Source of the DNA: Kyrpidia spormannii
GTDB lineage: Bacteria; Bacillota; Bacilli; Kyrpidiales; Kyrpidiaceae
Reading direction: 5' to 3'
Assembly: GCF_002804065.1 (NCBI RefSeq)
Contig: NZ_CP024955.1
Span: 2,294,001 to 2,358,000 of the forward strand
Length of the DNA: 64,000 bases
Below the pieces are notes generated by a model. The model worked only from the letters and a program-made list of their open reading frames with translations, was not told the DNA's origin and ran no database searches. This document shows positions 39,432-48,504 of this stretch, piece by piece (within the stretch, counting starts at the first letter, position 1; the number at the start of each line of letters is the position of its first letter). The position numbers and the translations under genes were made by a program.

Positions 39432-41771
39432 TCAAGCCCCTTTCGCCGCAATCCGCTTTGCCGCCTCAACCCATGCGGTGATCTGCTCGGGCAGGATAGG
39501 CAACTCGGTGACAAATACGCCAAAGGGCGCGAGGGCGTCGGAGACGGCGTTGGCCAACGCCCCCGGGGCGGCGATCAGGGACCCTTCGCCCATCCCTTTG
39601 AACCCGCCCTCGCTGGAAGACGGGGTCTCAATATGTTCAACCCGAACCCGGGGGACATCGACGCTTTCGGGCAACAGATAATCCATGAGAGATCCTGTCA
39701 CCAACTGCCCGTCCTCATCGTACCGGAGCTCTTCCAGAAAGGCGCTTCCGATCCCCTGGGCCACCCCTCCGTGAATTTGTCCTTCCACGATCAAGGGATT
39801 GATCAGTCGCCCGCAATCGTTCACCACCACGTAGTCGAGAACTTTCACGAAACCCGTCCGGACATCCACCTCCACGACGGCAGCGTGGGTGCCGTTGGAA
39901 TAAGTCGCCGGTAGAGGGGGCCGATAGCGGATGGTCACCTCCAGGCCAGGCTGCATGTCTTTCGGCAGCCGAGCGACGTCGGTGTACGCAACTCGGGCGA
40001 TTTGACGAATCGAAATTGCCCTGGCCGGGACCCCGGCCACATACGCCTGACCGCCCTCTAGGACAATGTCCTCCTCCGCAGCTTCCAGTATGTGAGCGGC
40101 GAGCTTCACGATCTTCTTGCGCATCTCGTCCCCGGCCCGAAGCGCCGCGCCGCCCCCGATGGTTCCCGAGCGGCTTCCCCCAGTTCCCCCGCCAAAAGGA
40201 GCACTGTCCGTGTCGCCGTGAAGCACCACCACATCTTTGACATCAACCCCCAGCCGATCGGCAATTAACTGGGCCATGGTGGTTTCGTGGCCCTGTCCGG
40301 TCGGCCCGAGCCCAAAAGCCGCTGTGACGGTACCGGAGGGCTCGACACGGATGGTCGCTGCCTCATAAGGCGTCGATCCGGCCTCGGACTCCGCCATCGC
40401 CGAGGGTTCGACAAACACGCAGAACCCCACCCCCACGTATCGACCCTCCTGGCGCCACTCCGCCTGCTTTTTGCGAAACTCATCGTATTCCAGCATTTGA
40501 ACCGCTCGTGCCAAAGACTCCTGGTAAGACCCCGGGTCGTAGACATTTCGCGTCGGAGTATGATAGGGAAAATCCTCGGGTCCGATCATGTTCACGCGGC
40601 GAACCTCTACAGGATCTTTGCCGAGCGCCCGGGCCACAGCATCCACAATCCCTTCCTGGACTTGGGCGCCGATGGGCCCTCCCACCCCCCGATACGGCCC
40701 GAGGGGCGCTTTATTCGAGAAGACATTGTCGATAAAAATAGACACATGGGGGATCTTGTACGGTCCTGTGATCATCTCCGTCGCCCAGTTCGACTCCCCG
40801 ACAGCTCCTGGAAACCCAGGGAATGGGTAGGCTCCCGTGTCGCCAATCACATGATCTTTGATAGCCACGATCCGCCCGTCTTCTTCAAAAGCCACTTCCA
40901 CCTCGTGAAGACTGTCCCGGGCATGGGCGTCCGTAAACAAAGCCTCGGTCCGGTCGCTCACCCATTTGACTGGCTTCCCAAGCCGCCTGGCCATCTGGGC
41001 CACCGCGGCATACTCCGGATAAAACATGGCTTTGATGCCAAATCCGCCGCCCACTTCGGGCACCACTACGCGGATCCGGTTGTCCGGTATTCCCAAAACC
41101 CGGGCGAGAAGAGAGCGAACGCTGTGGGGGGACTGATGACCGACGTAAACGGTGAGCCGTCCGCCCAACGGGTCGACTGCCGCAGCACAGCCACGGGTCT
41201 CCAAAGTCACGCCGGTTTGCCGGTGAACCCGAAACGTTAACTGAAGCCGCCGAGGTGCGGAGGAAAACGCTTCGGAGAATCCGTCGCTGATAATCTCCCG
41301 GTGGTCAAACAGATTGGGCCGATGGCTGTGGACCCGACGTGGACCATCCTCCAACGCCCGGCGCATATCGAGAACGGGCTCTAAATTTTCGTATTCTACC
41401 TTCACCAGCTCGGCCGCATCTTCGGCAATATACCGGTTGTCCGCCACCACCGCCACAATGGGCTCACCGACGAAACGAACCTCATCTTTAGCCAGAACCG
41501 GCTGAACCACGTCGTATGGATTGAATTTGAGGGACAGGCCCAAATCCTCTGCCGTAAAAATGGCGTGAACGCCGGGAATTTTCCGGGCCTCGGTGGTGTC
41601 CACCGATACAATCCGAGCCGCCGCCCGGGTCGATCGGACGAAAGCCACCTCCAACATTCCAGGGACGTCGATATCGTCCAGATAAGACCCCTGGCCCCGA
41701 AGAAGCCGAGCGTCCTCCAGCCGGGTCACCCGGGCTCCGGTAAACCTCGGTTTCAGTACCTCACCGGCCAC
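39432..41771 (-). CDS. Molybdopterin-binding subunit of a xanthine oxidase-family hydroxylase (CoxL-like)
   Basis: This is the large catalytic subunit of a Mo-dependent hydroxylase, 779 residues. Domain 1 (about 1-130) is followed by the two Mo-cofactor domains with GGGFG (241-245) and GEGSLIAAPGA near the C-terminus, where the family's catalytic glutamate sits. The loop that in true aerobic CO dehydrogenase reads AYxCSFR is here PYRGVGGP (359-366), so this is a form II-like or other hydroxylase and CO oxidation should not be assumed. It is the last gene of the D-E-M-S-L order and joins coxS without a gap. Confidence 0.9.
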   Translation of the reverse strand: MAGEVLKPRFTGARVTRLEDARLLRGQGSYLDDIDVPGMLEVAFVRSTRAAARIVSVDTTEARKIPGVHAIFTAEDLGLSLKFNPYDVVQPVLAKDEVRFVGEPIVAVVADNRYIAEDAAELVKVEYENLEPVLDMRRALEDGPRRVHSHRPNLFDHREIISDGFSEAFSSAPRRLQLTFRVHRQTGVTLETRGCAAAVDPLGGRLTVYVGHQSPHSVRSLLARVLGIPDNRIRVVVPEVGGGFGIKAMFYPEYAAVAQMARRLGKPVKWVSDRTEALFTDAHARDSLHEVEVAFEEDGRIVAIKDHVIGDTGAYPFPGFPGAVGESNWATEMITGPYKIPHVSIFIDNVFSNKAPLGPYRGVGGPIGAQVQEGIVDAVARALGKDPVEVRRVNMIGPEDFPYHTPTRNVYDPGSYQESLARAVQMLEYDEFRKKQAEWRQEGRYVGVGFCVFVEPSAMAESEAGSTPYEAATIRVEPSGTVTAAFGLGPTGQGHETTMAQLIADRLGVDVKDVVVLHGDTDSAPFGGGTGGSRSGTIGGGAALRAGDEMRKKIVKLAAHILEAAEEDIVLEGGQAYVAGVPARAISIRQIARVAYTDVARLPKDMQPGLEVTIRYRPPLPATYSNGTHAAVVEVDVRTGFVKVLDYVVVNDCGRLINPLIVEGQIHGGVAQGIGSAFLEELRYDEDGQLVTGSLMDYLLPESVDVPRVRVEHIETPSSSEGGFKGMGEGSLIAAPGALANAVSDALAPFGVFVTELPILPEQITAWVEAAKRIAAKGA

Positions 41772-42263
41772 TTAACGCACCCCCTTTTGCGCCACATCCA
41801 GGACTGCATCGACGATGAATTGATAACCTGTGCACCGGCACAAATTCCCAGACAGGGCCTCCCGGATCTGCTCTTCGCTAGGATGGGGATTGTCCCGCAG
41901 CAAAGCTTCCACAGTGACCACCATTCCCGGCGTGCAGAATCCGCACTGAAGGGCATGATGGTTTTGAAAAGCTTCTTGGACCGGACTCAACCCATCGGCA
42001 GGGGTCAATCCTTCCACGGTGGTGATCTCCCGACCAGCAGCCTGGACTGCAAACATGAGACAGCTGCGCTCGGGCTTCCCATCCACCAAGACGGTACAGG
42101 CACCGCAAACCCCCTGTTCACACCCAACGTGGGTGCCCGTCATCCCGAGGCGGTGCCGAAGGACGTCGGACAACAGCCACCGCGGCTCCACATCGATACT
42201 GTAGGATTGCCCATTGACTTTTAAAGTAATGGGTACCGTCTTTCCCCCGCTGTTCTCGATCAT
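41772..42263 (-). CDS. 2Fe-2S subunit of the Mo hydroxylase (CoxS-like)
   Basis: This small electron-transfer subunit has 163 residues. The plant-type cluster cysteines are C48, C53, C56 and C68; the C-terminal cluster is bound by C107, C110, C142 and C144 (QCGFCTPG, CRCTGY). All eight ligands are present. It overlaps the CoxM-like gene by four bases (ATGA) and abuts the CoxL-like gene, so translation is coupled. Confidence 0.95.
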   Translation of the reverse strand: MIENSGGKTVPITLKVNGQSYSIDVEPRWLLSDVLRHRLGMTGTHVGCEQGVCGACTVLVDGKPERSCLMFAVQAAGREITTVEGLTPADGLSPVQEAFQNHHALQCGFCTPGMVVTVEALLRDNPHPSEEQIREALSGNLCRCTGYQFIVDAVLDVAQKGVR

Positions 42264-43087
42264 TGCCGTCCCCTCCCCATGGCTTGCCGATACGCCGCTT
42301 CGGCCGCTTCACTGGCCAGGCGCCGACGGTACTCCTCCTCCACATCCACCATCTCCAGGGTCTCGGCCCACATCCGATGCCTCTCCGCCTCATCCCCGGA
42401 GAAGGTCACCGCACGCCGTTCCGGTCGCCCTGCAATACCAAACCAGGTCACGCTTCCGGTGGCGTCCCCCCGCACTTCGACAAAAGCCCCCGCCAGGGCA
42501 AAATCCCCCGGCCTTCTGGCAAATTCACAAAAACCCCAGGAAGCATCCCGCTGCATTGGAATCTCCACCGCCGTGAGAATCTCGTCATCCCTGAGGTCGG
42601 TCATGAGGTAGCCCAGGAAAAATTCCTCGGACGGAATTTTGCGTTGCCCCTCAGGGCCGGATAGCTCGATAACCCCCCCAAGTGCCGTAAGTGCGGCCGG
42701 CAGCTCGGCGGCTGGATCCGCGTGGGCCAACGAGCCCCCCAACGTCCCCCGGGTGCGAATGGCCCAGTGGCCGATATGCCCCGCGGCTTCAGCGAGGACG
42801 GGGAGGTGAGAACGCACCTCCGGATTTCGATGCAACTCCTCGTGTCTCACCAGTGCGCCCAGGCGAAGTGCACCACCCACCACCTGAATCCGATCCAAGC
42901 CATCTACGGCGTTTAAATCAACCAAGGCCGATGGGCGGCTCAGGCGAAAGTTCATCAGCGGGATCAAGCTCTGCCCTCCGGCGATCACTTTGCTCCCAGG
43001 GATGTCCCGAAGCAGTTGCAGGGCCTCGTCCAAACTGGTCGGACTGTAATAGTCAAAAGCCGCCGGTTTCAATCTCGACCCCTCCAT
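42260..43087 (-). CDS. FAD-binding subunit of the Mo hydroxylase (CoxM-like)
   Basis: This medium subunit has 275 residues. FAD-binding signatures are AGGQSLIPLMNFRLSRP (about 36-52) and TRGTLGGSLAHADPAAE (about 112-128). The C-terminal CO-dehydrogenase flavoprotein domain follows. It carries electrons from the 2Fe-2S subunit towards the respiratory chain. It lies between the CoxE-like and CoxS-like genes. Confidence 0.94.
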   Translation of the reverse strand: MEGSRLKPAAFDYYSPTSLDEALQLLRDIPGSKVIAGGQSLIPLMNFRLSRPSALVDLNAVDGLDRIQVVGGALRLGALVRHEELHRNPEVRSHLPVLAEAAGHIGHWAIRTRGTLGGSLAHADPAAELPAALTALGGVIELSGPEGQRKIPSEEFFLGYLMTDLRDDEILTAVEIPMQRDASWGFCEFARRPGDFALAGAFVEVRGDATGSVTWFGIAGRPERRAVTFSGDEAERHRMWAETLEMVDVEEEYRRRLASEAAEAAYRQAMGRGRQ

Positions 43088-43148
43088 CCATATGTGGTGT
43101 AATCAACTGGCCGCCCGGTCTTGCTACCCGCAACGGCCGAGAATGACC

Positions 43149-43817
43149 TTATGTCGATAAGGTTAACAGGGCCTTCGGAGAATGGCCGGATATCATGAGG
43201 CGCACAAAGGGCTTGGCCGCCCGCAGCGCCCGGGTGTGGGGGGAAAAACCCGGGGTGGCCATAAGCGGGTTCATCCAGACGATCACCACACCCCGGGAAT
43301 ACAATGTCCGGAGCGCAAGGACAAGTGCCTCGGGATCGCCGGCATCCCATCCGTCACTGATGATCAACAATGTCAAACGCCCGCCTCCGAGCCACTGGGC
43401 GCCGAATCGATCCAGCCATTCGCGAACCGCTTCTCCAATACGGGTGCCCCCGGAGAACACCCGGCTGAACTGGCCCAGACGTACCCTGGCGACCGCATAA
43501 GGACCTCGTAGCACCTCGGTGGCGTCGACCAATTCTGCGGCAAAAGGAAACACGCCTACCCGGGGCAAACGGTGCACCAGCTGATAAAGCCAGGGTAGAT
43601 AAAGTTCAACATACTCTTCCATGGAACCGGACACATCCCAAAGCACGGCGAGGCGGCCGGGCTGCCTGGGGAAAACCCTGGGGGCAAACTTCGGAATAGC
43701 CCCCCCTCGCCAGGCCCAGAGGCGGGCTGTGCCCTGAAGATCCACCCCGTGGCCCGGCCCGGTCTGCTCCCTCTTCCGGCTGGGCACATCGGGAGTCAAA
43801 GAGAAACGACGCCCCAT
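43149..43817 (-). CDS. VWA-domain protein, CoxE-like, short at the N-terminus
   Basis: This is a maturation factor that acts with the CoxD ATPase to insert or activate the metal centre. A VWA domain with a MIDAS motif DVSGS (61-65) and SGGTRIGEAV is intact. The 222 residues cover only the C-terminal half of usual CoxE proteins (about 400 aa); the N-terminal helical region is missing. The frame is open upstream to just past the CoxD stop, adding at most about 55 residues, but has no good start there. Only 174 bp separate it from the CoxD-like gene, so a full N-terminus cannot fit. Confidence 0.8.
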   Translation of the reverse strand: MGRRFSLTPDVPSRKREQTGPGHGVDLQGTARLWAWRGGAIPKFAPRVFPRQPGRLAVLWDVSGSMEEYVELYLPWLYQLVHRLPRVGVFPFAAELVDATEVLRGPYAVARVRLGQFSRVFSGGTRIGEAVREWLDRFGAQWLGGGRLTLLIISDGWDAGDPEALVLALRTLYSRGVVIVWMNPLMATPGFSPHTRALRAAKPFVRLMISGHSPKALLTLST

Positions 43818-43991
43818 TCGTCGAATCCACCCCGGAGGGTTGCCGCGCGTGTCCGGAACCCCCTGGCCCGGTCCGACACCAGCCGTCCGGCCTCCTTCAT
43901 TGAGACCCTCCTCGGGCGACCTCCCGGGTTGTCCCCGAGCAGGGCTAGACTGCCCGCCTGTTTTATTGAGGACCCTCTTGTGCCGGCTCAG

Positions 43992-44846
43992 TCAAGTCCC
44001 ATCTAAAAGCTCCGGAATTCTCGATGTGACAACATCCATGTCGAGAATTTCTTTGATCACGCAGCCCAGCGTCTCCCGGATCCAATCTTCACTCCACTGG
44101 CCTCCCAGCTCATAGGCCCGGGCCCAGTCCAGCGTCTCCGCTACGCCCGGCGGTTTCAATAAATCCCAACCCCTCAGTATCTGGACCGCCCGGACGATGT
44201 GTGAAACCGCTTCCTCCGTCAGTCCGGGGACGCGCCTTCGCACCACCGCTGACTCCCTGTGCGTGTCCGGCCAACTCAAGTAAACATAAAGAGAGCGCCG
44301 GCGAAGCGCATCGCTGAGGGCCCGGGTCCGATTGGACGTGAGAAAAACCACAGGGGGCTCCCGGGCGGCCACCGTGCCCCATTCCGGTACCGTAATCCGA
44401 TAATCGGCGAGAAATTCCAATAAAAGGGCCTCGAACCCTTCATCCGCGCGATCCACCTCATCGATCAGGAGGACACAACCCCCGGGCGTTCGCAAAGCCC
44501 GCATCAACGGCCGTTCCAACAAGTATTCCTCACCGAAAACCTCCCGGGCGTCCCCCCGGGCGATATCGACCATCTGTTTATGATAGTTCCAATCGTAGAG
44601 CGCTTGGCTCGCATCCAAACCTTCAAAACACTGCAAGCGAACAAGGGGTTTATGCAGGGCGAGGGCAACCGCGTCAGCTAGCGATGTTTTCCCGACGCCG
44701 GCCGGCCCTTCCAATAACAGGGGCCGCCGTAGCTCAACCGCCAGTTTAACCATCCCGGCCAAGCTCATATCCGCGATGTATCCACCTTGCTCCAACATCT
44801 CCATCCAATCTTCCGTCGACGGTCGCTTGGTCGGCAATACAGTCAC
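43992..44846 (-). CDS. MoxR-type AAA+ ATPase (CoxD-like)
   Basis: This chaperone-like ATPase is needed for maturation of Mo hydroxylases. It has 284 residues. Walker A is GPAGVGKT (47-54), Walker B is LLIDEVDRAD, and sensor 1 lies around FLTSNRTRAL. It is first in the five-gene cluster CoxD-E-M-S-L. MoxR and VWA proteins work in pairs. Confidence 0.92.
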   Translation of the reverse strand: MTVLPTKRPSTEDWMEMLEQGGYIADMSLAGMVKLAVELRRPLLLEGPAGVGKTSLADAVALALHKPLVRLQCFEGLDASQALYDWNYHKQMVDIARGDAREVFGEEYLLERPLMRALRTPGGCVLLIDEVDRADEGFEALLLEFLADYRITVPEWGTVAAREPPVVFLTSNRTRALSDALRRRSLYVYLSWPDTHRESAVVRRRVPGLTEEAVSHIVRAVQILRGWDLLKPPGVAETLDWARAYELGGQWSEDWIRETLGCVIKEILDMDVVTSRIPELLDGT

Positions 44847-45329
44847 TCCCGTCTAATCGCTTCTGATCCTTTCGCCGTCAGCCCTAATTGCAGGTCTAAA
44901 GTTATTTTTTCCGATCCATGAAATCCATTCGACACTGAAACGTTCGATTCCTGCCAGTCGCTATGAATTAGAAACCGAGAAGCCCTGCCATCTCCGTTCA
45001 TAAATCCGAAGATTTCTCGCGGAATGGCCGCCCACCGGCCGATGGGTCACCATCACATCGCTGTGCAAAATCGTTCCCAGATCTCGAGGTACTCGTGAGA
45101 TCATGCAAAGGCTCACCGTGTTCATGGACGCCCCTCCCGCCTCTTCACGATATGTGCAAAGGGGCGTGCGTATGACAGAGGGAGTAAGGGAAACCAAATA
45201 GCAAAAATCTGTGTCATTCGACAAATCGGCAGGAATTATGACGATCCGCGTCGAATTAGTACCACCGGTTTTTGCGAATTGCGCCGGAGCGAACCGGTTG
45301 ATTCAGTTATGCCGAGAGGAGGAGACGCG
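44847..45329. other. Divergent intergenic region
   Basis: This holds the upstream regions of the CoxD-like gene (minus) and the NlpC/P60 gene (plus). I see no convincing gene, no perfect promoter and no strong dyad. Confidence 0.4.
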
Positions 45330-46403
45330 TTGCGCCGACGTATGCTTACGGCAATCGTCGCAGGGTGTTTATTCACCGGCGTCGCACTGCCTGCGGCCAA
45401 AGCGGAGTGGATTACCCCTTACCAACCACCCGCCGGACTTCGGGACTTAACCAATCAGTCCCATACCTTGCAGATACAGATCCAGCAACTGCAAGGCCAA
45501 GCGAACGACACACAAAGACAGATTGCGAGCTTACAAGACCAGTTGGTGAATTTGGATGCCCGGATTGCGGGTACAGCACAGGAATTGACCGCCGCAGAGA
45601 AGCAGCTCCAGGTTCAGCAAGATTTGCTGAACAAGAGGCTACGGGCCATCTACGAGGACGGCACGGTCAGCTACCTGGAGGTGCTTCTCTCATCCACAAG
45701 TTTCAGCGATTTTGTCGACCGAATGTACGCACTCTCGAGGATCGCCATGCAGAATCGGCAGATTTTCGACGAGACCAAAAAGAAGCGGGATGAAGTTCAA
45801 GCTTTGAAAAGAGACCTCGAGAGCCAAAAGCAACAGCAACAGTTGGCCCTCATGATCTTGTCGGACACCTTGCGAAAACTTGTGGCTGAGAAACAAAGTC
45901 GCGAGAATCAACTCGGACAAGTACAGCGGCAACTCTCCCAGCAATCGGCTCCCAGGACAGTCTATGCCATGGTAGGTCCGGGTCAGGCTTCGTGGAGCGG
46001 GGGAGCAGCAGCGCCGAGCCTTTCCGCCCGGGGATTGACGTCGATCCCGCAAGCCGCGATGGCATACATAGGGAACCCTTACGTCTTTGGAGGAGCAAGC
46101 CCCCAGACCAGTTTCGATTGCTCCGGACTCGTTCAGTGGGTGTATGGGCAATCGGGCATCGGTTTGCCGAGAACGGCCCAAGGGCAGTACAACGCCACCC
46201 AACACATCGGAGAGAGCCAGGCCCAGCCCGGGGATTTGGTGTTTTTCACCCGGACCTACGACACGTCCGACACCATCACCCACGTCGGGATTTACCTCGG
46301 CAACGGCCGAATGCTGAGCGCGGACAATGCGGGAGTGGGAATTCGCTCGATCACGTCGGGATATTGGCGTAACCACCTGTACGGATTCGGGCGGGTGCGG
46401 TAA
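45330..46403 (+). CDS. Secreted NlpC/P60 endopeptidase with coiled coil
   Basis: This is a cell-wall hydrolase that cleaves stem peptides. The TTG at 45330 follows GGAGGAG with a 7-base spacer, giving 357 residues. A signal peptide (RRRMLTAIVAGCLFTGVALPAAKA) is followed by a long coiled coil (about 30-210) resembling PcsB/CwlO-type hydrolases, then the NlpC/P60 domain with catalytic Cys in SFDCSGLVQW and His in ITHVGIYL. Such enzymes are usually controlled by FtsEX through the coiled coil. The gene is solitary and ends at a terminator. Confidence 0.92.
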   Translation: MRRRMLTAIVAGCLFTGVALPAAKAEWITPYQPPAGLRDLTNQSHTLQIQIQQLQGQANDTQRQIASLQDQLVNLDARIAGTAQELTAAEKQLQVQQDLLNKRLRAIYEDGTVSYLEVLLSSTSFSDFVDRMYALSRIAMQNRQIFDETKKKRDEVQALKRDLESQKQQQQLALMILSDTLRKLVAEKQSRENQLGQVQRQLSQQSAPRTVYAMVGPGQASWSGGAAAPSLSARGLTSIPQAAMAYIGNPYVFGGASPQTSFDCSGLVQWVYGQSGIGLPRTAQGQYNATQHIGESQAQPGDLVFFTRTYDTSDTITHVGIYLGNGRMLSADNAGVGIRSITSGYWRNHLYGFGRVR

Positions 46404-46447
46404 GACGCATAATGAGCGGAAAGAACAGAAGCTCAACTCTACAAAAG

Positions 46448-46480
46448 GGTGCCCGGACGACTCTCGACCGTTCGGGCATC
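46448..46480. terminator. Terminator between the NlpC/P60 gene and ppk2
   Basis: The imperfect stem GGTGCCCGGACG / CGTTCGGGCATCC with flanking A- and T-rich tracts can serve both convergent genes. Confidence 0.7.
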
Positions 46481-46489
46481 CTTTTCCAT

Positions 46490-47383
46490 TCAAGGGGCGA
46501 TCATTTCGTTAGCGAGATAAGCCTCGTGGTACAGAAACACCACATGGGGATCGGGGCGCGCCAACGCTTCGTTTTTCCCTTCATAGGAAACACGAGACAA
46601 AAAGTCCTTGATTAAGTTCTCCCGGGCGGCTCGTTTGTCGTCTGCCCGGACGACAATCCACGGAGCGAGGGCGTGGTGAGTGCGGGAAAACATGGCATTG
46701 CGGGCCCGGCTATAGGAGTCCCACAGGGCTTGACTTTTTTCGTCGACAGGGCTCACTTTCCACTGTTTTAAGGGGTTCTCTCTGCGATCCTTGAGCCGCT
46801 TTTTCTGCTCACCTTTCGAGATATCGAGATAATATTTGAACAACTTGATGCCCGAACGCACCAACATCTGTTCGAAAAGCGGCACGGTCTGCATGAATTC
46901 TTCATATTGCTCCTCAGTGCAAAAACCCATCACCCGCTCCACCCCCGCCCGGTTATACCAACTGCGATTGAAAATGACCATTTCGTGGGAGGCGGGTAGA
47001 TGGGGCACGTAGCGTTGAAAATACCAACAGGTCTGCTCGCGGTCTGACGGTTTGCCGAGGGCCACCACCCGGGTTTCCCGGGGACTGAGGTGCTTCACGA
47101 AAGTTTTGATCATGCCGTCTTTCCCCGCGGCATCCCGGCCCTCGATCAAGATGACCACCCGTTCATCCGCCTGAATCAAATGGCGCTGCCATTTGACCAG
47201 CTCGACGTAGAGCGGATACATTCGTTTGTGATTGTCAGGGTTCTGGTCAACATGCCCCTCATTGTTGTGGCACTCGGATACAGCGGGCGGGAGACCGCCA
47301 ATTTCTGCACCTCTGGACTCCCCGGCGTCCCACTTAGACGGTTTGTCCTTGCGCGCGTCATCGTGCCGATGTTTTTTCGACAT
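46490..47383 (-). CDS. ppk2: Polyphosphate kinase 2 family protein
   Basis: This enzyme transfers phosphate between polyphosphate and nucleotides. It has 297 residues from ATG 47383 (GGGGGACAGGTGG upstream). Walker A is GRDAAGKDG (82-90), Walker B lies near VIFNRSWYNRAGVERVMG, and the lid has KRLKDRRENPLKQWKVS. The family's conserved blocks are intact. Class (ADP versus AMP as acceptor) cannot be assigned. The N-terminal 55 residues are charged and variable. It lies downstream of two tRNA genes behind a terminator. Confidence 0.93.
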   Translation of the reverse strand: MSKKHRHDDARKDKPSKWDAGESRGAEIGGLPPAVSECHNNEGHVDQNPDNHKRMYPLYVELVKWQRHLIQADERVVILIEGRDAAGKDGMIKTFVKHLSPRETRVVALGKPSDREQTCWYFQRYVPHLPASHEMVIFNRSWYNRAGVERVMGFCTEEQYEEFMQTVPLFEQMLVRSGIKLFKYYLDISKGEQKKRLKDRRENPLKQWKVSPVDEKSQALWDSYSRARNAMFSRTHHALAPWIVVRADDKRAARENLIKDFLSRVSYEGKNEALARPDPHVVFLYHEAYLANEMIAP

Positions 47384-47403
47384 CCACCTGTCCCCCGTTC
47401 GCG

Positions 47404-47436
47404 AAAACAAAAGGACGATCGCCTCTCCGACCGTCC
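47404..47436 (-). terminator. Terminator after tRNA-Val
   Basis: A 9-bp imperfect stem GGACGRTCG/CGAYCGTCC (47413-47436) is followed on the minus strand by TTTTGTTTT. Confidence 0.75.
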
Positions 47437-47458
47437 ATGCCCTTCCGTCTTCTACTTC

Positions 47459-47533
47459 TGGTGGGCGGTGACGGGATCGAACCGCCGACCCCCTGCTTGT
47501 AAGGCAGGTGCTCTCCCGCTGAGCTAACCGCCC
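47459..47533 (-). tRNA. tRNA-Val (anticodon TAC)
   Basis: The minus-strand sequence starts GGGCGGTTAGCTC, with anticodon loop CTTACAA (TAC) and encoded CCA. It lies 7 bp downstream of tRNA-Ala(GGC) in a small tRNA unit. Confidence 0.97.
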
Positions 47534-47540
47534 AACAAAA

Positions 47541-47615
47541 TGGTGGAACCGAAGGGATTCGAACCCTCAACCCCTGCGCTGCCAGCGCAGTGCTCTCCCA
47601 TTGAGCTACGGTCCC
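47541..47615 (-). tRNA. tRNA-Ala (anticodon GGC)
   Basis: The minus-strand sequence starts GGGACCGTAGCTC, with anticodon loop CTGGCAG (GGC), a G3-T70 acceptor pair diagnostic of alanine, and encoded CCA. Confidence 0.95.
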
Positions 47616-47733
47616 ACATCTCTCCGCCCGATGGACGGCTGCCTTTCTCACTTGCCGCCTTTTCGCCTTCGCGGCGGACAGTTGCTATTATACGTCATCC
47701 TACAGATCCTTGCAAGGGGTTTTGAACGGAAAC

Positions 47734-47755
47734 GGGCGGTGCGATTCGACCGCCC
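47734..47755 (-). terminator. Terminator downstream of speD
   Basis: GGGCGGT/ACCGCCC with an 8-nt loop, followed by GTTTCCGTT on the minus strand, lies about 105 bp after the speD stop. Confidence 0.6.
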
Positions 47756-47859
47756 GGAACTTTCCTTCGTCGCTTCCCAATTGACGCCCGCCGACCACCA
47801 GGTGACCTCGTCCAGTCGGCCCGCCTCACCCAGGTCAAAACGCCAAAAACCCTCAGCTT

Positions 47860-48246
47860 TCAACCCACCGCTTCTACGCGTTGTTCCGCCACGCGCACCG
47901 GTCCCAAGCCGCGTGGTACCTCCAGCGACTCCCGCGTTTCGGCGCCTAGCGCCCGCGTGATGTAGTCGCAGGCCACGTTGGGGTCAATGCGATTCCCGCA
48001 CGTATATACATCGATACTCGCATACCCGTGTTCGGGGAAACTGTGAATCGTCAGGTGCGATTCGGAGATAATCACCACGCCGCTGACGCCCTGCGGCGCA
48101 AACTTGTGAAAAGCCACTTCTCGAATCTCTGCCCCGGCCTCTAGAGCCGCCCTTACCATGATCCGTTCAATTCCCATCAGGTCGTTCAACTTCTCCCGAT
48201 CGCAGCCCCACAGCTCAGCAATCACATGACGACCCATCGTGTCCAT
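47860..48246 (-). CDS. speD: S-adenosylmethionine decarboxylase proenzyme
   Basis: This enzyme makes the aminopropyl donor for spermidine. It is a short bacterial form of 128 residues from ATG 48246 (AAGGGGG upstream). The self-cleavage site is in [13 protein letters not shown]63 would become the pyruvoyl group. H68 and C83 (TCG) are the expected catalytic residues. No speE is seen nearby. Confidence 0.95.
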   Translation of the reverse strand: MDTMGRHVIAELWGCDREKLNDLMGIERIMVRAALEAGAEIREVAFHKFAPQGVSGVVIISESHLTIHSFPEHGYASIDVYTCGNRIDPNVACDYITRALGAETRESLEVPRGLGPVRVAEQRVEAVG

Positions 48247-48504
48247 GTTGAATCCCCCTTTAAAGCTGATCTCATGCCCTCTCAGGCATGCGGGACCTAC
48301 GCCATCCACCACGGGGGAAAGTTAGTCCATCACGCAGACACGCGCGAACCGGGCGAATCCAACACGAAAACTCGCCCCGGCATGAGGTCCTAACCCTTTA
48401 AGTGGATGCTGGTTCCTATGAATTCCTCACCTCTTCGGCAAGTATACGCAAGATAGTATAAGGCTTTCCTCCCGGCTTTGCAACTTGAAATTCTGTCCTA
48501 TTCC

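Noticed and set aside
39432-41771. Annotation as aerobic carbon monoxide dehydrogenase
   Set aside because: The diagnostic AYxCSFR loop is absent, so CO as substrate is not supported.
44961-45224. An 87-codon minus-strand frame between the CoxD-like gene and the NlpC/P60 gene
   Set aside because: No ribosome binding site, odd residue composition and no resemblance to a protein family.
47648-47863. A 71-codon minus-strand frame starting at TTG and overlapping the speD stop
   Set aside because: A terminator hairpin lies inside it, composition is poor in its second half and no ribosome binding site is convincing.
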